Source: Alopecurus myosuroides (taxonomy: Eukaryota; Streptophyta; Magnoliopsida; Poales; Poaceae). Taken from it: a DNA stretch of 64,000 bases. The notes under the pieces were generated by a model. It saw only the letters and a list, made by a program, of their open reading frames with translations. It was not told where the DNA came from and ran no database searches. Location: positions 163,654,696-163,718,695 of the forward strand of contig CM054060.1 in assembly GCA_028641055.1 (NCBI GenBank), read 5' to 3'. Shown piece after piece: positions 47,580 through 60,500 of this stretch. The first letter of the stretch is position 1; the number at the start of each line of letters is the position of its first letter. Both the position numbers and the translations under genes were made by a program.

Positions 47580-50500
47580 TCACTCCTTGGCAGCATCGGT
47601 GTTGTCCGCGGGAGTGTTATCAGCTGCAGCTTTCTCGGCATCAACATCAGCCTTGGCGCTGTCAGCATCAGCTTCAGTGTTGGCGTTGGCAGCTGGTTCT
47701 AAAGTTGCAGTGGCGACGGAGATGGGATCCGTGGCCGAGGTGGACGCAGCAGACTGGAAGCTGGGCATCGGGAAGCTGCTGGTCGCGCCCAACTCGGGAG
47801 CCTCTTGCTGGATCACCATCTCGGTGGTGATGGTGGTCTCCTCGGCGTTGGTTTGCGGCTTCTCGGCGTCGTCGTCAACCTTGGCCTTCCCCTTCTCGGC
47901 GGATCCATCGGTGCCATCTTCTTCAAACACGCTCAGGCCCTCCGACTCAGCGTCATCGTCATCGTCCCCTTCATCTTCGTCCTCGTCCTCGGGCTCGGTG
48001 TCTGGTTCGGGGAGGCCGTCGATGTAGTTGGCGGTGTCGGCATAGGACGCGATCTCGTAGGCCACTGCCTTCCGGCGAGCGACGCAGTCGGGATCCTTGG
48101 TCCACTTGGAGTCTTCGCGCCTCTCGAGGATCCTGTCAAGGTTGAGGTTATTGTACCAGCTTGTGATGAAATGGAGCAGCTCATCAGCTCCTGCCCGAGC
48201 TGCAGAGGCACGCCACTTCTTCAACTCGGCCTTCACGCCGTCCAGCTTCTCGACGAGCGCGCTGAAGCTGTCTGGCGCAGATTGATCCGGCCAGAATAGA
48301 TCATGAAGCTTGTAGGCTGTGGACACCATGGTGGTGCCCAGGCCCTTGAGTTGGCGGAGTTGGGTCTTGATGCTCAGAAGATTGTCATTGACGCTGGACT
48401 TGGTGTTGATGGGCATCCGGGAGGCAGCTCGGAGTTGCTTTGCCTTCTCCAGAGCGGGCGTGCTAGCGGCGCGGAGATCAGGGAAGATATCTGAAAGAAA
48501 AACCAATAAGATTTGGAAATGGAGGCAGAGAAGAGATGAAACCAGGTAGAAGGGATGAGAAGAGAAACAGCCAGATGCAGAGAAGAGGAAACTTACGTTT
48601 GAGATCAACCAGCAGTGCGTCCAGCTTTATCTTCCAGTCCTCCTCGTCGGCAATATGCCTATCTTCGATGCGGAGTGCGTCGGAGATTTGGAGGATGAGC
48701 TGCTCGTTATGCTTCTTGAACACCGAGATCTCCATCTCAAATGCCTTCTCTTTGGCCTTGGCAGCTATCTTGACCTTGTCCTTCTCGGCAGCCTGTTCGA
48801 GAGCATCCTCAAGAGCAGACTTCAGCTTCACCTGCATTTCTTCGAACTCAGCTCTTTCAGCATCGCGCTCCTTCTGGATCTCAGCGTCTCGGGATTCCAG
48901 CTGTTGCCGCACTTCGGCGGGCATCAGACAGTTAAGGTGATGTTCCCGGAATTTCTTGTATTCTTCTGTGAGAAGAACGGCGGTATTAGCAGAGTAACCA
49001 AGTAAAGGAAGAGGCACAAGTGCGGAGTGGCCAGCAACTCACCTTCCAGATGCTTGATTTTGCATTCGGCAGAGGAAGAGAAGACGTGGCAGTGTTCATG
49101 CTGCTCCTTCAGTTCGTTGAATTTGCCTGCAGAGTAAACAGAGTTATAGCAAAAAGCAAACGCGGGCGTAAACACAAAACGCACAAACCGAATAGCTAAA
49201 AGCTTACCTTCTATCTCAGAGAGTTGGAGAGCGCGGTCCAGCGCCGCCTGCTCCATCGCGGCATCATCTTTTCGTTCGGCTTCAAGAGCCGCGATGCGGT
49301 CCTTGGCCACGCGATGGTTCCACAGCAGCCGGCGAAACACTTTGGTCCTCTTGAGGAGGCTATTCTGTGGAAGAGAATAGAAAAGGTCTAAGTATGTTTG
49401 GAAGATTTGCCCCGAGTAGACGGCAACTCGGTCGAGCTTCCGTCTTCTCGGCCCGAATCTCGGGGACTGGGGAGTGACTAAGAGGAAAAGAAGAGAAGAA
49501 GAAAAGAGAAACTGCAACTCGGAAAAACAAGAAAAGCAAGAAAAACTTACAGCATATGCTTGCTCAATGTCCTCGGCAGCTTTGCGGAGGCAGAACAGCT
49601 TCCCGGCCAAAGTGCAGGTTGGGGAAGCGATAGTCATTGGCACGGAGCCGACATCAGCCTTGTTCCAGTCAGTCCGGTAATGATCAACTGGACCCAGCGT
49701 GAAGCCATTCCATTGAGGGACGCCATGGGCGTCGCTCTCCCAAACCTTGTCCACGAAGGCTACCCGGTCCAGGACCGCGGTCAGGCCTTCTGACTCGATC
49801 TCGTCCTCGTCGGCCTCGCGCGAGTGGAACTCAGGAATTGGTTTTGTTTCCTTGCCTTTGGACTTGACGTCCACAGCCTTGGCCTGGCCTCCCTTCAGAG
49901 CAGAAAGCTTCTTCTCGCCTTTGGACAGCGAGATTTCATGTTGCTTGGACACCTCCAGCAGGTACTGCGGGCCAGCTGGCTGGGGGTGCGGACAGCATCT
50001 CCGGCACTCGGCCCTGCGCCAGGGCCGGTAGATCCAGCAGCAGCCATCTTGCTGCTAGAGGTGGGCCCGCCGATGGTTAGCTGTTTGCTCTTTGCTGCCG
50101 GCTTCCCGGCTGGCACAAGCGGTGGCTTGGGTGGTGGCATCAGATCTCCACCCTGTGCAGCCTTGCGCGCTGGATTCTTCCGGGTAGGCGCTGCTTCAGG
50201 CTTGTTGATCTTCTTGGGGCTGGGCACAAGGTCCGTCCGAGAAGCGGACGGAGGCACTTGGCCTGAAGCAGATTTAGGAACTTACTGAGAAGCAGTCTTG
50301 GATGTACTCTGCTTGGGTGGAGGGCTTGGCGCAGTCGGTGGAGTTGTCTGCTGGGTAGGCGGCACAGGGGGCCGGCTACCCTGCGCAGCGTCTGGCTGCG
50401 TTTGGCTCTGGAGGACTGGCTCCACCACTGTCTTCTCTATCCGCTGCTCGGCAGCGGGATCAGGTGTTGTGTCTACTATTTCTTCTACCCGCGGCCTGGC

Positions 50501-52744
50501 CGCGTGGTCATCTTGAGCTGCAGCTTGTTCGTCCTGCTGCTTGGGATTGTCTTCTTGCCGCTCCAGGGCGGCACGGTCTTGGATCTCGGCGTCTTCTTCT
50601 GCATTCCCCCCAGCTGTTGCAACTGGGGGAGAGGGGGGCATCTCGTCACGAGCAGTATCCTGCGCGGTCTGCTGCGTGTCAGGCTCCTGCTGCTCGGTGG
50701 TTAGATCTTCTTCACCAGCGCCTGTGTTCTCGGCGCCAGTGTCTTCTTCTAGCTTGACACGAGAGGACGCACGCGTCCCGTCCTGCTGAACTGGCTCATC
50801 CTCATCCTCGGAGAGCTCGACGAGCTTCTCGAGGTCCATAACAGCTTTCCTCTTCGACCGAGTGGGGGCTGCAGCGGCATCAGCGTCCAATGGGTCGCTG
50901 GAAGAGGGAAGGGTTCAGAAAAGGATAAGGAGAAAAGAAGAGAGAGGAACATCAACAAAGTGGTACTTGGATGAAGTGACTTACCCTTTGGCGGTGGGAG
51001 GTTTTCTTCTGGCAGTGGTGGTTTTCTTCTTCTCGGTCTTCTTGGTCTTTTTGGCAGCAGGCTCTTGGGCACCACTGCCCGTCCTCTTCCGAGTTGTGGG
51101 AGCAGCCACAGATAGAGGCTGGACATCGATGGGCTCCTCGTCATCGTCGTTCGGCTCAGGATCCTCTGCAGAGTGGAAGAGAAAAGGAATTGAGAAGTAG
51201 AAAAGGAAGTCGGAGTGCGCTACTCGCGATCAGAGAGGTGAACTTGGTGACCTTCGTCATCCTCGGACCAGTCCCGGATAGACGCGTCAACTTGGTGCTT
51301 ACCAGGCTGGTTGGCGTGGGGGATGCAGAGGGTGTCCTGGGTGTCGTAGGCGGTCTCGTCATCCTCTTCTCGGTCATCCGACCAGTTGCCCTCGAAGACT
51401 TCAACGTCTTCTTCTCCCTGGCGATCGATGTGCTGTAAAGGCAAACAGATGGCACAAGTAAGTTGAGTTCTAGGCTGAGGAGTTCTACCCGATATAGCAT
51501 GCAAACACAAAGCATATAAGGCTAAGGGGTTCTACTCGGCATGCCATGCAAATACAAAGCATATAAACCTAAGGAGTTCTACCCGGCATAGCATGCAAAC
51601 ACAAAGCATATAAGGCTAAGGGGTTCTATTCGGAACAACATGCAAACACAAAGCATATTCAGCTGAGGACTTCTACTCGACATGGCGTGCAAACACAAAG
51701 CATATAAAGCCAACATGATGTTTGTGATGTTCTACTCGGTGCAACATGCAAAGACTAAGCATATAAAGCTGAGAAGCCATTTTACTCGGTATCAGAGTGC
51801 AGAAACAAAGCACAGAAGGCTAACCTGTTCGATGCGCTTGAGGCGGCTATATGGCTCAAAGCCATACAGCCAGGTGTCGGAGACGAGGTTTGCATGATGG
51901 ATCTTGCCCAGATGGCCACCTCGGCTTTGCTGAGCTCGAAGGTGGTGGTCCTTGTGCAATCCCGGCTTCCTCCCATATAGCACATCTTGTGGGAGCGACG
52001 CTGGAGCGGGAGCACTCGGCGTGAGATCCAGCACGCGATGGGATCATCTCGGCAGAATCCCTCGTCCCGCAACTCGGCCAGGCGCCGCTCGATCTGGACA
52101 ACATCCTCGATGTTGCTTTTCGGATTGTAGCCCCAGTTCTGTTGGGTTGGCCTGGCGTTCTTCCACTTTGGAAGCCCTATCCGGTCCTGGATCGGCTTCC
52201 CTTCTTTGGTGGCAACGTTCTTCACGTAGAGGAAGCTGCGCTGCCACTTGCGCACAGTCTCCAGTCCCTTGACGCGCGGGTGATGGCCAATGGTGCATTG
52301 CAGCATCATGGCGCATCCCGTCTGCGTCACGGCGCGGGCGCTCTCAGTGTGCCCAGGGTTGGGGATGCTCTGTTTGCGGAAGAAGAAGTAGCGTGCCCAA
52401 CTGTGGATAGTTGGGTAGACGCCGAGAAAAGCTTCACAGACCACGGCATGGATGGAAAGCATGACCATGGCGTTGGGGGGAAGGTGATGTGGTTGGAGGC
52501 CAAAGTTCTTGAGGAACTCGGAGAAGAATTCGGAAATTGGGAGGCCAAATCCATGCTTGAAGTGCGCAAGGAAGACGACGAACTCATCTTTCTCGGGCGT
52601 GGGGATGATTTCGCTGCCTGGCTGCCTGCACCTCACGCCGGGAGGAACGCGGCGGGTGTTGACGAGCCACTGGCAGTCCTCCGCCGTGACCTCCGATCCC
52701 TCCCATCCGGCGCGGGCGGCGGCATCGTCTTCTCCGCGAGCCAT
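47580..52744 (-). pseudogene. Eight-exon antisense gene of element D, decayed
   Basis: Exons (minus strand): 52744-51825, 51432-51303, 51165-50985, 50897-49551, 49364-49208, 49126-49043, 48965-48597, 48490-47580. All junctions are GT-AG, and phases join correctly in exons 2-4 and 5-8. Exon 1 has the same Transposase_28-like start as B (FVVFLAHFKHGFGLPISEFF, then NAMVMLSIHAVVCEAFLGV). Exons 2-4 are acidic then Lys-rich and Gln/Pro-rich, exons 5-7 are coiled coil, and exon 8 ends in an acidic, Ala-rich tail. Lesions: a frameshift near 51890-51925 in exon 1, an in-frame TAA at 50282-50284 and a frame change near 49985 in exon 4 (or an intron I could not resolve). The product would be about 1365 residues, larger than that of B. 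Confidence 0.8.
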
Positions 52745-52935
52745 GGAGGCGGAAAGATTTGTGCGAGATTTGGAGTTGGAGATTGAGTGGAGGAGTTGCT
52801 CTCGGTCTCTCTGGCGGCGCGTGGAGCAGCGGCGCTGCAAGGATTTGCGGTGGCGGCGTGCTCGACAGCGGCAGAGAGGCGAGGGGGCGTGATATTGGAA
52901 ATGGCTGGAAAGAGGAGAAGAAGGCGTCGAGGGGG

Positions 52936-52943
52936 TATTTATA
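52936..52943 (-). promoter_or_regulatory. TATA box of the antisense gene of D
   Basis: The minus strand reads GGGAGATATAAATACCCCC, about 190 bp before the ATG at 52744. The octamer TATAAATA is the same as in B, while the surrounding sequence differs, which suggests functional retention. Confidence 0.65.
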
Positions 52944-53442
52944 TCTCCCCTCGAGTTGCCGTTACCAGCGGATTAATCCGGATTGATCGTGCGCAGAGAT
53001 CGTGTGGCGTGGGATGCGCAACCGTTGGAAACGCACACAGCGCATATCGCACGCGTAACGGGCGCAGTTAATCCCACGTCGAGATCATGGGCACTTTAGT
53101 GCGGTTGAAGTGACTTAACAGGCTAGTGGGCCGGGGGTGCAGTTATTGGCGCGTGGCCTGCTGTACTCCAGGCACCGAGGCGTCGGGGGCACAGGGGTGG
53201 GACACGTGCCCCGTAGCGACACGTAGAGGTGGATTCGCACCGTTTGAGCGGGATTGTGTTCGATATTTCGCTAAGTCATTTTACTCGGCATCACGGAGGA
53301 AGAATACTGCTATTCGGAGAAGAGTAGATGCAAGCAAGAATGGAAGGGCCGTGTGGAGGTGCTACTCGGCCCCTTTCAGTAACGAAGAGAAGGGTTGTTT
53401 TAAGCTAGCAGGGCCCAGTGAACAAGTTCGCAGGACTCTACC

Positions 53443-53457
53443 AGCTTCGGGGACTAA
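53443..53457 (+). promoter_or_regulatory. Polypurine tract of element D
   Basis: CTTCGGGGACTAA abuts the 3' LTR start at 53458 and shares GGGGACTA with B. Confidence 0.7.
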
Positions 53458-54343
53458 TGTCGGGGGGTTACCCCCGAGTAGGGGTAAGGCCAGTGCTAAA
53501 GGCAGGGTCAAAGGTGCTGTTTGACCGGGTAGATGGCTACCCGGCACTCGCTACCCGGTAGGTTTCTATCCGGCCATACCCACCAATGGCCAAGAGGAGA
53601 AATCAAGCAAGTTATGTTCATCCGAGTAAAGGAGTTGGTCCGAGTAGAGGGAGTGAGTTCCTACTCGGGCCAGAAGTCAATGGAGCCGTTCTGACAAGGG
53701 ATCCTACGTATCCTGCGTCCGTACCGGCGTGCGGTTCAACTTACGGAGCACGTGATTATCCGCGCTACGGCGTGGCTACAGTGCGGTAGGCGCCTGTCAA
53801 GTCCTGTCACTGACAGAGGGGATAGGACAGGGCTAGGGGCCTACCCTATCTCACTGACAAGGGTGGATAGGTCCCATCTCCGAACGGCGCGACGACTTAC
53901 GGCGCCCGCGTTAGCGAGAAGCCAGAAGCGTGCTCTGTTCTGCAGTGCTCCTGTCACATCAGCTGTACCTTTTAGTCTTATTCTATTCGGCTGGGCACCA
54001 GTATATAAGGTGCCCTGCCTCCTCCTGTGATAGGTTCGCTACACATTCCAGAGGTAACACTAGAGGCAACACTAGAGAGAACTTGAGAGCTAGAGTGGCT
54101 ACTCGGCTGAAGGCCTGTTTTGTACTGTGGCTACTCGGTAACACACATATAGAGAGAAAGGCAGGAGTAGGGGCGTTACCTCCACACGAGGGCCCTGAAC
54201 CTGGGTAAGATCTTGTTGTTTGCTGTGCTTGAGACATCCCACACGCGGCTACTCGCCGTGTGATCCCTCCCCGAGCACCTCCAGCGTCCATCGGCCCCGA
54301 ACATTAGCCATCCCATGGCATCTGCCGTGATACCACCACGACA
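53458..54343 (+). repeat. 3' LTR of element D
   Basis: Copy of 39064-39959 with a shorter G tract and about 30 substitutions, many of them C/T or G/A. TATA at 54002-54008. Followed by CCTTC. Confidence 0.93.
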
Positions 54344-55376
54344 CCTTCCAAACGTTCGAGAGGATGGTCGCAAGCCCAACGTGCCAATCAGCCATCGCCG
54401 GGCATGGGGGCGGGATATCCCAGATGGAGCCGTAGTCGGTGATGCGGATGCGCAGGATCCTCCATACCGCGGCCGCAAACCTGCACGAGAAGAAGAGGCG
54501 CTGACCGGTTTTCCGACTGCCCGCACCTCTCGCACGCGTCAGAGGGGGCGCAATGCTTGAGGAACAGGTTGGCAGGGGTGCTAAGCCGATCAATATCCAC
54601 CAGGTACACAAAGATCTTGATCTTCGATTGGAGCTTCAGATCCCAAGCAGTAATCGAGGACGCGTCAAGCCTCCCGTTGTAGGAGAGCAGCTTGTAGGCG
54701 GCGCGGGAGGAGAACAGCACCTTGGGCCCCCAGGCGAGGCAACGTGAGTCCTCGCCGTCTGTCAGGGCAAGGCTGGAGTAGAGCCTAGTGACAGTATCTC
54801 GCTGGTCGCCGCAATAGTCGAGAGCCGAGGCCGAAGATGCATACCCTCCATTAGAACCGAGGCGGCGGAGGCATGCGGCCTAATGCAGCGTGAGAAGAGA
54901 GCGGAGAAGCGGCCACAAAAGGGGCCTCACGCATCCAGTTGTCGAACCAGAAGGACGTGTACACACCGTCCCCGGCGGTGGTCCGAGTGATAGACCTGTA
55001 GAAAGAGACACCATGCGCCATAATGCGCTCCATGAAGGATGGGCAAGAGGAGAGTGTCCCGAGGTCTCTCGCCGAGTGCCGTCGAAACCAGGTCTTCCAC
55101 GACAGCAACTCCCTCTGATGCAAACTATGAACAAAGTTAAGGAGAAGCACAAGGTTCTGCAGTCGCAAGTCCCGGAGCCCAAATCCGCCTTCATGCACAC
55201 GTAAACAAGCCTTGTCCCAGGCAATTAGGAAGCGAGCACCAGAGCATGTATCCTTCCCGGTCTACAAGAAGGCCCGGCGCCTCCTATCCAGACTCTCTAT
55301 AATCTCCTGTGGTAGCAAGAACAAGCTCATGAAGTAGGTGGGCAGGTTGTTTAGGACAACATTGCAAAGGGTCCGG
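54344..55376 (-). pseudogene. LINE ORF2 C-terminal half (proximal half of split copy)
   Basis: On the minus strand: a GGFGLRDLRLQNLVLLLNF block (55190-55130), a WFDNWMRE block near 54930, then the reverse-transcriptase zinc-binding segment (SKIKIFVYLVDIDRLSTPANL, ACERCGQSE) at 54640-54530. The end near 54350 (ATILSNVWK) continues in frame at 39063. Stops and frameshifts near 54840-54700 and 54500 show decay. It belongs to the plant L1 clade. The upstream end is cut at 55376 by another LTR. Confidence 0.82.
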
Positions 55377-56160
55377 TGATACGTCTCCAACGTATCTATA
55401 ATTTCTGATGCTCCACGATCATATTTTTCCAATTGCTACTTGTTTTCTCCCTTATTTATAGCGTTTTTATATGTTTTTCGGGACTAACCTATTAACAAGA
55501 TGCCAAGTGCCAGTTCCCTGTTTTCTGCTGTTTTTGGTTTCAGAAAAGTTGTTCTGCAAACATTCTCAGAATTGGACCCCAGAAATCCCGAAGTTCCTAT
55601 TTTCCCCAGAAACATCCAGAACACCGAAGAGGAGTCGAAGACGGGCAAAAGGGGGCCACACCATAGGGTGGCGCGGGTCCTCCTGGCCGCGCCACCTATA
55701 GGTGTGGGGCCCCTGCAGCTCCACCGCCTTTACCCTTTCGCCTATTTAAGCCCCCGGATGGAAAACCCTAAACACCTGATCAAAAATCCCCGAAAAGTTC
55801 CGCAGCCGCCGTCACCGTCAACCCTAGATAAGGGGGGTTCTGAAGCTGTTTCCGGCATCCTGCCGGAGGGGAGATCATCACCGGAGGCTTCTACATCACC
55901 ATGCCTGCCTCCGGAGTGATGCGTGAGTAGTTCATCCTTGAACTACGGGTTCATAGATGTAGCTAGATGGTTGTCTTCTCCTCATATGCCTCCATGTTTA
56001 GATCTCGTGAGCTGCCTATCATGATCGAGATTGATCTTATGTAATTCTATATGTTGTGTTTGCTGGGATCCGATGAATATTGACCTTATGCCAAGGTTAT
56101 TATAGTCTTTATTTGCATATGCTATTTGTGATCTTGCATGCTTTCCGTTTGATAAGGGGT
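55377..56160 (+). repeat. Partial LTR of another Gypsy element
   Basis: Begins TGATACGTCTCCAACGTATC and has the layout of a plant LTR: AT-rich start, a CCTATTTAAGCCC box near 55742, then a run ending abruptly at 56160 where element E starts. I recognise the opening as that of abundant Triticeae Gypsy elements from general familiarity but cannot assign the family. The rest would lie beyond element E. Confidence 0.6.
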
Positions 56161-59100
56161 TGTAACATCCCAAGTATGAAAACAACCTTTACAATGTTTG
56201 CTATTTGTTATTTTATGTTTTGCATCATGACATCATAATCATTGCATTTGTTTTGCAATTGTTTTCCATTTGTTTTCCTTTGTTTTCCTTTTGTTTTCCC
56301 TTGTTTTCTACTTGAATTTTCAAATCAAATTTTCAAATTCTTGTTCATACTTGTTCTGTTACAATTTTCAAATAAAAATATTCAAATAAAGAACAACTAT
56401 TTGTTTCCATTAAAATAGAAAGCTCAAACTATTAACTTGTTCTTTTTAATAATTCACTTAATTCAATTTCATTCAAAATTCAATTAAAATTCCAAACAGC
56501 AACCATTTTGAAATTTATGAAAATTACAAAACACTCCAATCATTTGTTTCAAATAAAATTGAAATTAAAAGCCTTTAAATTGCTTAAGTTTCAATAATTT
56601 AATTATATCAAAATTTCACTCAAATTCAAATATTATACAAACAACAACATAATTTAAATGTTTTGGAAAACAAAAGTTGGCAAATGGGTGCTGTTACAAT
56701 AAATAAACTAAACAAATTTTTCCTAAAATTTTAGCAAACCCTAAAACTATGTTTTTCTTCCTTTTCTATTTCTGCAAAAAAAAAACAGAAAACAGTTAAA
56801 CAGAAAAAAACAAAAAAAAAATAACAGAGAGGGAGAGGGCAGGCCAGTGGGCTGAGCCCAGCCCACCAGCACGCCTGGTACCCCTCCTCGTCACCTACCT
56901 GTACGGCGTGCATCCAGCACGCCCACGTCGCCTGTACGGCGGAGCAGACGGCCACGGGCACCCCTCCTCCTCCTTATAGCTCACCCTCGAGCTCCTCCCG
57001 TGCCCTAGCTCCCTCCTCCACCTCTCTCCCTCGAGCGCCGCCATTTTTGTCCCCTTCCTTCCACCTCTGCTCCTCCATCTCTGTCCCTCTGCACCACCAC
57101 CGAGCGCCACCGCACTGAAACCTCGACGATCGCCGCCGCCATGGGTCTCCTCCCCTCTGGTTAGCAGCGGGAATCGACCCCCCGCTGTTCCCTCTACCTC
57201 CCCGACACCGCAGCGAGCACGGGGAGGGCCTGCAACGCCGCCGCCATCCTCGCTGTCGCCGCCGTCGACAGTCGCTGTCGAGCACCTCCTCCTCCCGGTG
57301 AGCTCCACCTCTCACCACCCCTTCCTTCCCTCTCTGTCACTCACCCGCGCGCGTACGGCACGCTCACCGCACCCTAGAACGCACGCATCCACGGCGAGTA
57401 GCAGCAGCACCGCGAGCAGTCACCGCCGGCGGCCGTTCTCCTCTGTCGAAGTTCAGAAACTGAACTCATCAGTTTCAGTTAACTGACGCCTAACTGAAGG
57501 TCATACCCCCCCGAGCCCCTTACCTGACAAAAACAGCAGCCAACCCCACTGGCCAGCGCGCTGCGCGCTCGCACCCGAGGGCGAGGGATCTATCCCTCGC
57601 CTCGCGGATTAAACCCAGCTTTTTGCTGGTTTGCCACGCGGGATACGCAGGCCCACCTGCCTGTGGCAGTGATGGCCACGTAGGCCCGCACCCACGCGCC
57701 ACGCACGCACAGCTGGGCACTGGCCCACTGCCAGTGACCCAGGGGTGGCTCTGTGCGCATGAGAAAAGCCCCAGGGGCCTCCCTGTAGTTTTATTTTTCG
57801 CAGCTAGGCCCCTGGACCAATCTGTATAGTTTTAAAATTAAAAATTAGCCCACAAATTTCAAATTTGAATAACTTGTGCATTTCAACTTCAAATAAAATA
57901 AATAAAATATGTATTCTGCACCAAATTTAATTCTTTACCTGTTTAACTCATTTTTTTCTGTTTTGAACAATTCAAATGTTTTCAAATTTCAAATTCAAAC
58001 AACTCATTTCAAATTTGATTAAATTCATAACTAATTCAAACTTATTTCAAATGTCACATATGAAATATGTTTTCCATGTCAAATTGAACCACCTTTTCAA
58101 ATATAAACTTTGTTTCATGTTTTGAATAATTAAAATTGGTTAAATAATTTAAATCTTGTTTAAATCATTTAAAATTGCTAAATTCATAACTTGGTCAAAA
58201 TAAATCCTTTTTGGACATATAAAATATGTTTTCAAACCAGAAAATTATAACCTTTCCAAATATGAATGTTGTTTAATGTTTTGAACAAATAAAAATTCAA
58301 ATAAATTCATACTTGAATTAAATTCATTTAAATCTTGTTTAAACTTGTTGAATTCATAAGTAATTCATTTTAAATCCTTTTCCAACAAATGAAACATGTA
58401 TTCCACCTAAAATTATGTGTTCTTTCCAAATATGATTTTTGTTATTTCTTTTGAACAATTAAAATTGGTGAAAACAACAAATGCTTGTGTCACTCCTTTA
58501 AGAAGCAAATTTTCATAACTTAATAAATAAAATTCCAAACTTGGTAAACTTTATTTCAAATTGAAGCTATTGTTGTTTTCTTTCTGTTTTTCCTCATCCA
58601 TGCATCATGCTAATCCACTTTCACATGTTGTTTAGTTGTAGATCATCTAAACCAAACTTAATTCATGGGCTTTCCATATGCAATCCAAATTGCATATGGG
58701 TCCATTTAATTATTGTTACCATGTCAACTAGCTTATTTTGATGCATCAGTTAAATTGTCATGCATCATCCCATGATTGTGCATTATGCCATGTTATTGAT
58801 TGTTTGTCTCTCTGCGTTGTTTGTTTGCTTCTTCTCGGATAGACGACGACGTTGAGACAGACGAGGTTTACGACACTACTTCGGAGGAGTTAGCTCAGTA
58901 CCAGGCTGCTGAGTTTGCAGGCAAGTATTCACTCACATGAACCATTCTGTTCCTTTCCACATTGGATACCGATACTTTCCGTTGTCTATTCTGCTAGCCT
59001 TAAGATTCGTTGCTTGTGTTCCGATCCTATCACATGTTATCCTGTATACCTGATATAGCCCCACCTCCACACCTATAACCCTGTTGCTTGTTGCCTGTGT

Positions 59101-60500
59101 CTTACAAGCATGCTTAGGGTTATTTATGCTCGAGTCTGCTGTCCGTTATTAATGTTACCTTATTTATTATGTTCTGGGGCTCGATGTTCAAACAATCAAC
59201 CTGTTAATGTTTGAGGTAATGTTAATTTGATGATAAGGCACCGGCAGGAGGCCCGGCGTGGTTTTGAGGCCTGCTAGTGTCGACCCTAATTAGGAAAAGG
59301 GTCTTGTCTACTGATCCATGATGAGCGCACTATCCTCATGTGGGAAGCGTGTATGGGCGCCCCCTCAATTTGATTCGATTCGCATCTCGTCCAAATCGCC
59401 ACACTTAGTTCGGGTTTTCCATTTGATGCATGCATATGCAGGTGCGAACCCGAGGCCAGGGTGGAACTTTTGTAGTCGGCATTTAGGGCGGCGTGGTCTT
59501 CCAGTGCTATGAGGGTCCCCCTTTTCTTCGTGGGGGCTCGATTAGCCGCGCACGCACAACACGTGGTTCTTTGGGCTTGATGCGAAGAAGAGTTGGGTTG
59601 TGTTGAGTGCCCCGCTTGGTGGAAGGAATTCCATCTGGCGGGTTATTCTTACGTGTATGGCCAAATTGGTGCATCCCTGCAGGGTTAAATCTTCTCGAGA
59701 AGCCGTGTTGTCCGCGGCTATGGATGACTTGGTGAAAGTGCTGGCTAACAAGTACTCAGACAACCTACACTTAACGATGATAACTTGACTAGTAATATAG
59801 ATTACCTCCACCATAAAAATGAATGTCACCTTAATCAACCGTGTGAGTTTCCTTGGGTTGCTTCCTTAGTAGGGGGTAACACTGGATGGGTATTGTTTGG
59901 TGAGTAGTTATAGTTGGTTCTGATACGCTCTCTTATCCCTTTCTATTAGCCGGAAGTTGTAGTGCGTCTCTATAGTTAGTTAGTGCAGCCCGCTGCCGCC
60001 TCTTTGCAATAATCCCTTCCTTTCCGTTGTACCCAAAGTATTTGTATCTTGTGATGATTGGTTACGCTGGTATCTTGTGAGTATGGTTTATCCGCTTGCC
60101 AGTACTTAACCGTACTGACCCACGAATCCTTCTCGTGGCTGCATATTCCACATTGCAGTCAACAGGTTTGAAGTCTGACGACGTTAGCTTGGGAATTCCT
60201 CCGGCTTGGCCTGGGCAGGGATTGGACGCCATCGGTTATCTTCAGGACTCTTAGTCCAATTTGTATCTTATCCGTAGCCGGACGCTATGTTGTTTCTTCC
60301 GCTGTCATTTGGATCTTTGTATTGTATCAGTTTTATCCTTGACTCGTTTGAGTCATCTTGTATATACCTCCTCTATTGTGGTTGTGGATTATTCGTGAAC
60401 TGTTGTAATGTTATCACAAGTGGCAACCTGGAATCGGTTATTATGTGGATTTTGGCGGGAATGCTGAAACCTGCATAGTGCCCGATCTCGGGGCGTCACA
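56161..60500 (+). repeat. 5' LTR of element E, 4.34 kb
   Basis: From TGTAACATCCC to CGTCACA, followed by AA and the primer-binding site. Similar to the LTR of A but clearly diverged. Same plan: AT-rich start, GC-rich block at about 56830-57790, AT-rich middle and a conserved region around 58830-58930 that matches A near 2800-2880. GGGGT just before 56161 would be the target duplication, but the other end is outside the window. Confidence 0.85.

Larger units (their letters stand above)
39064..54343 (+). mobile_element. Element D: complete Tat-lineage Ty3/Gypsy retrotransposon, 15.3 kb
   Basis: LTRs at 39064-39959 and 53458-54343 are flanked by the target duplication CCTTC (39059-39063, 54344-54348). 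By eye they differ at about 30 positions plus a poly-G length difference (about 3%), so D is much older than B. It carries gag-pol (39931-46943, four TAG stops, one frameshift), a spacer, an eight-exon antisense gene (47580-52744) and a polypurine tract. The layout matches B point by point, but sequence divergence shows they are different families. Confidence 0.93.

Noticed and set aside
50258..50290. 23-bp GT-AG interval in exon 4 of the D antisense gene as an intron removing the TAA
   Set aside because: Too short for a plant intron; a nonsense codon is the simpler reading.
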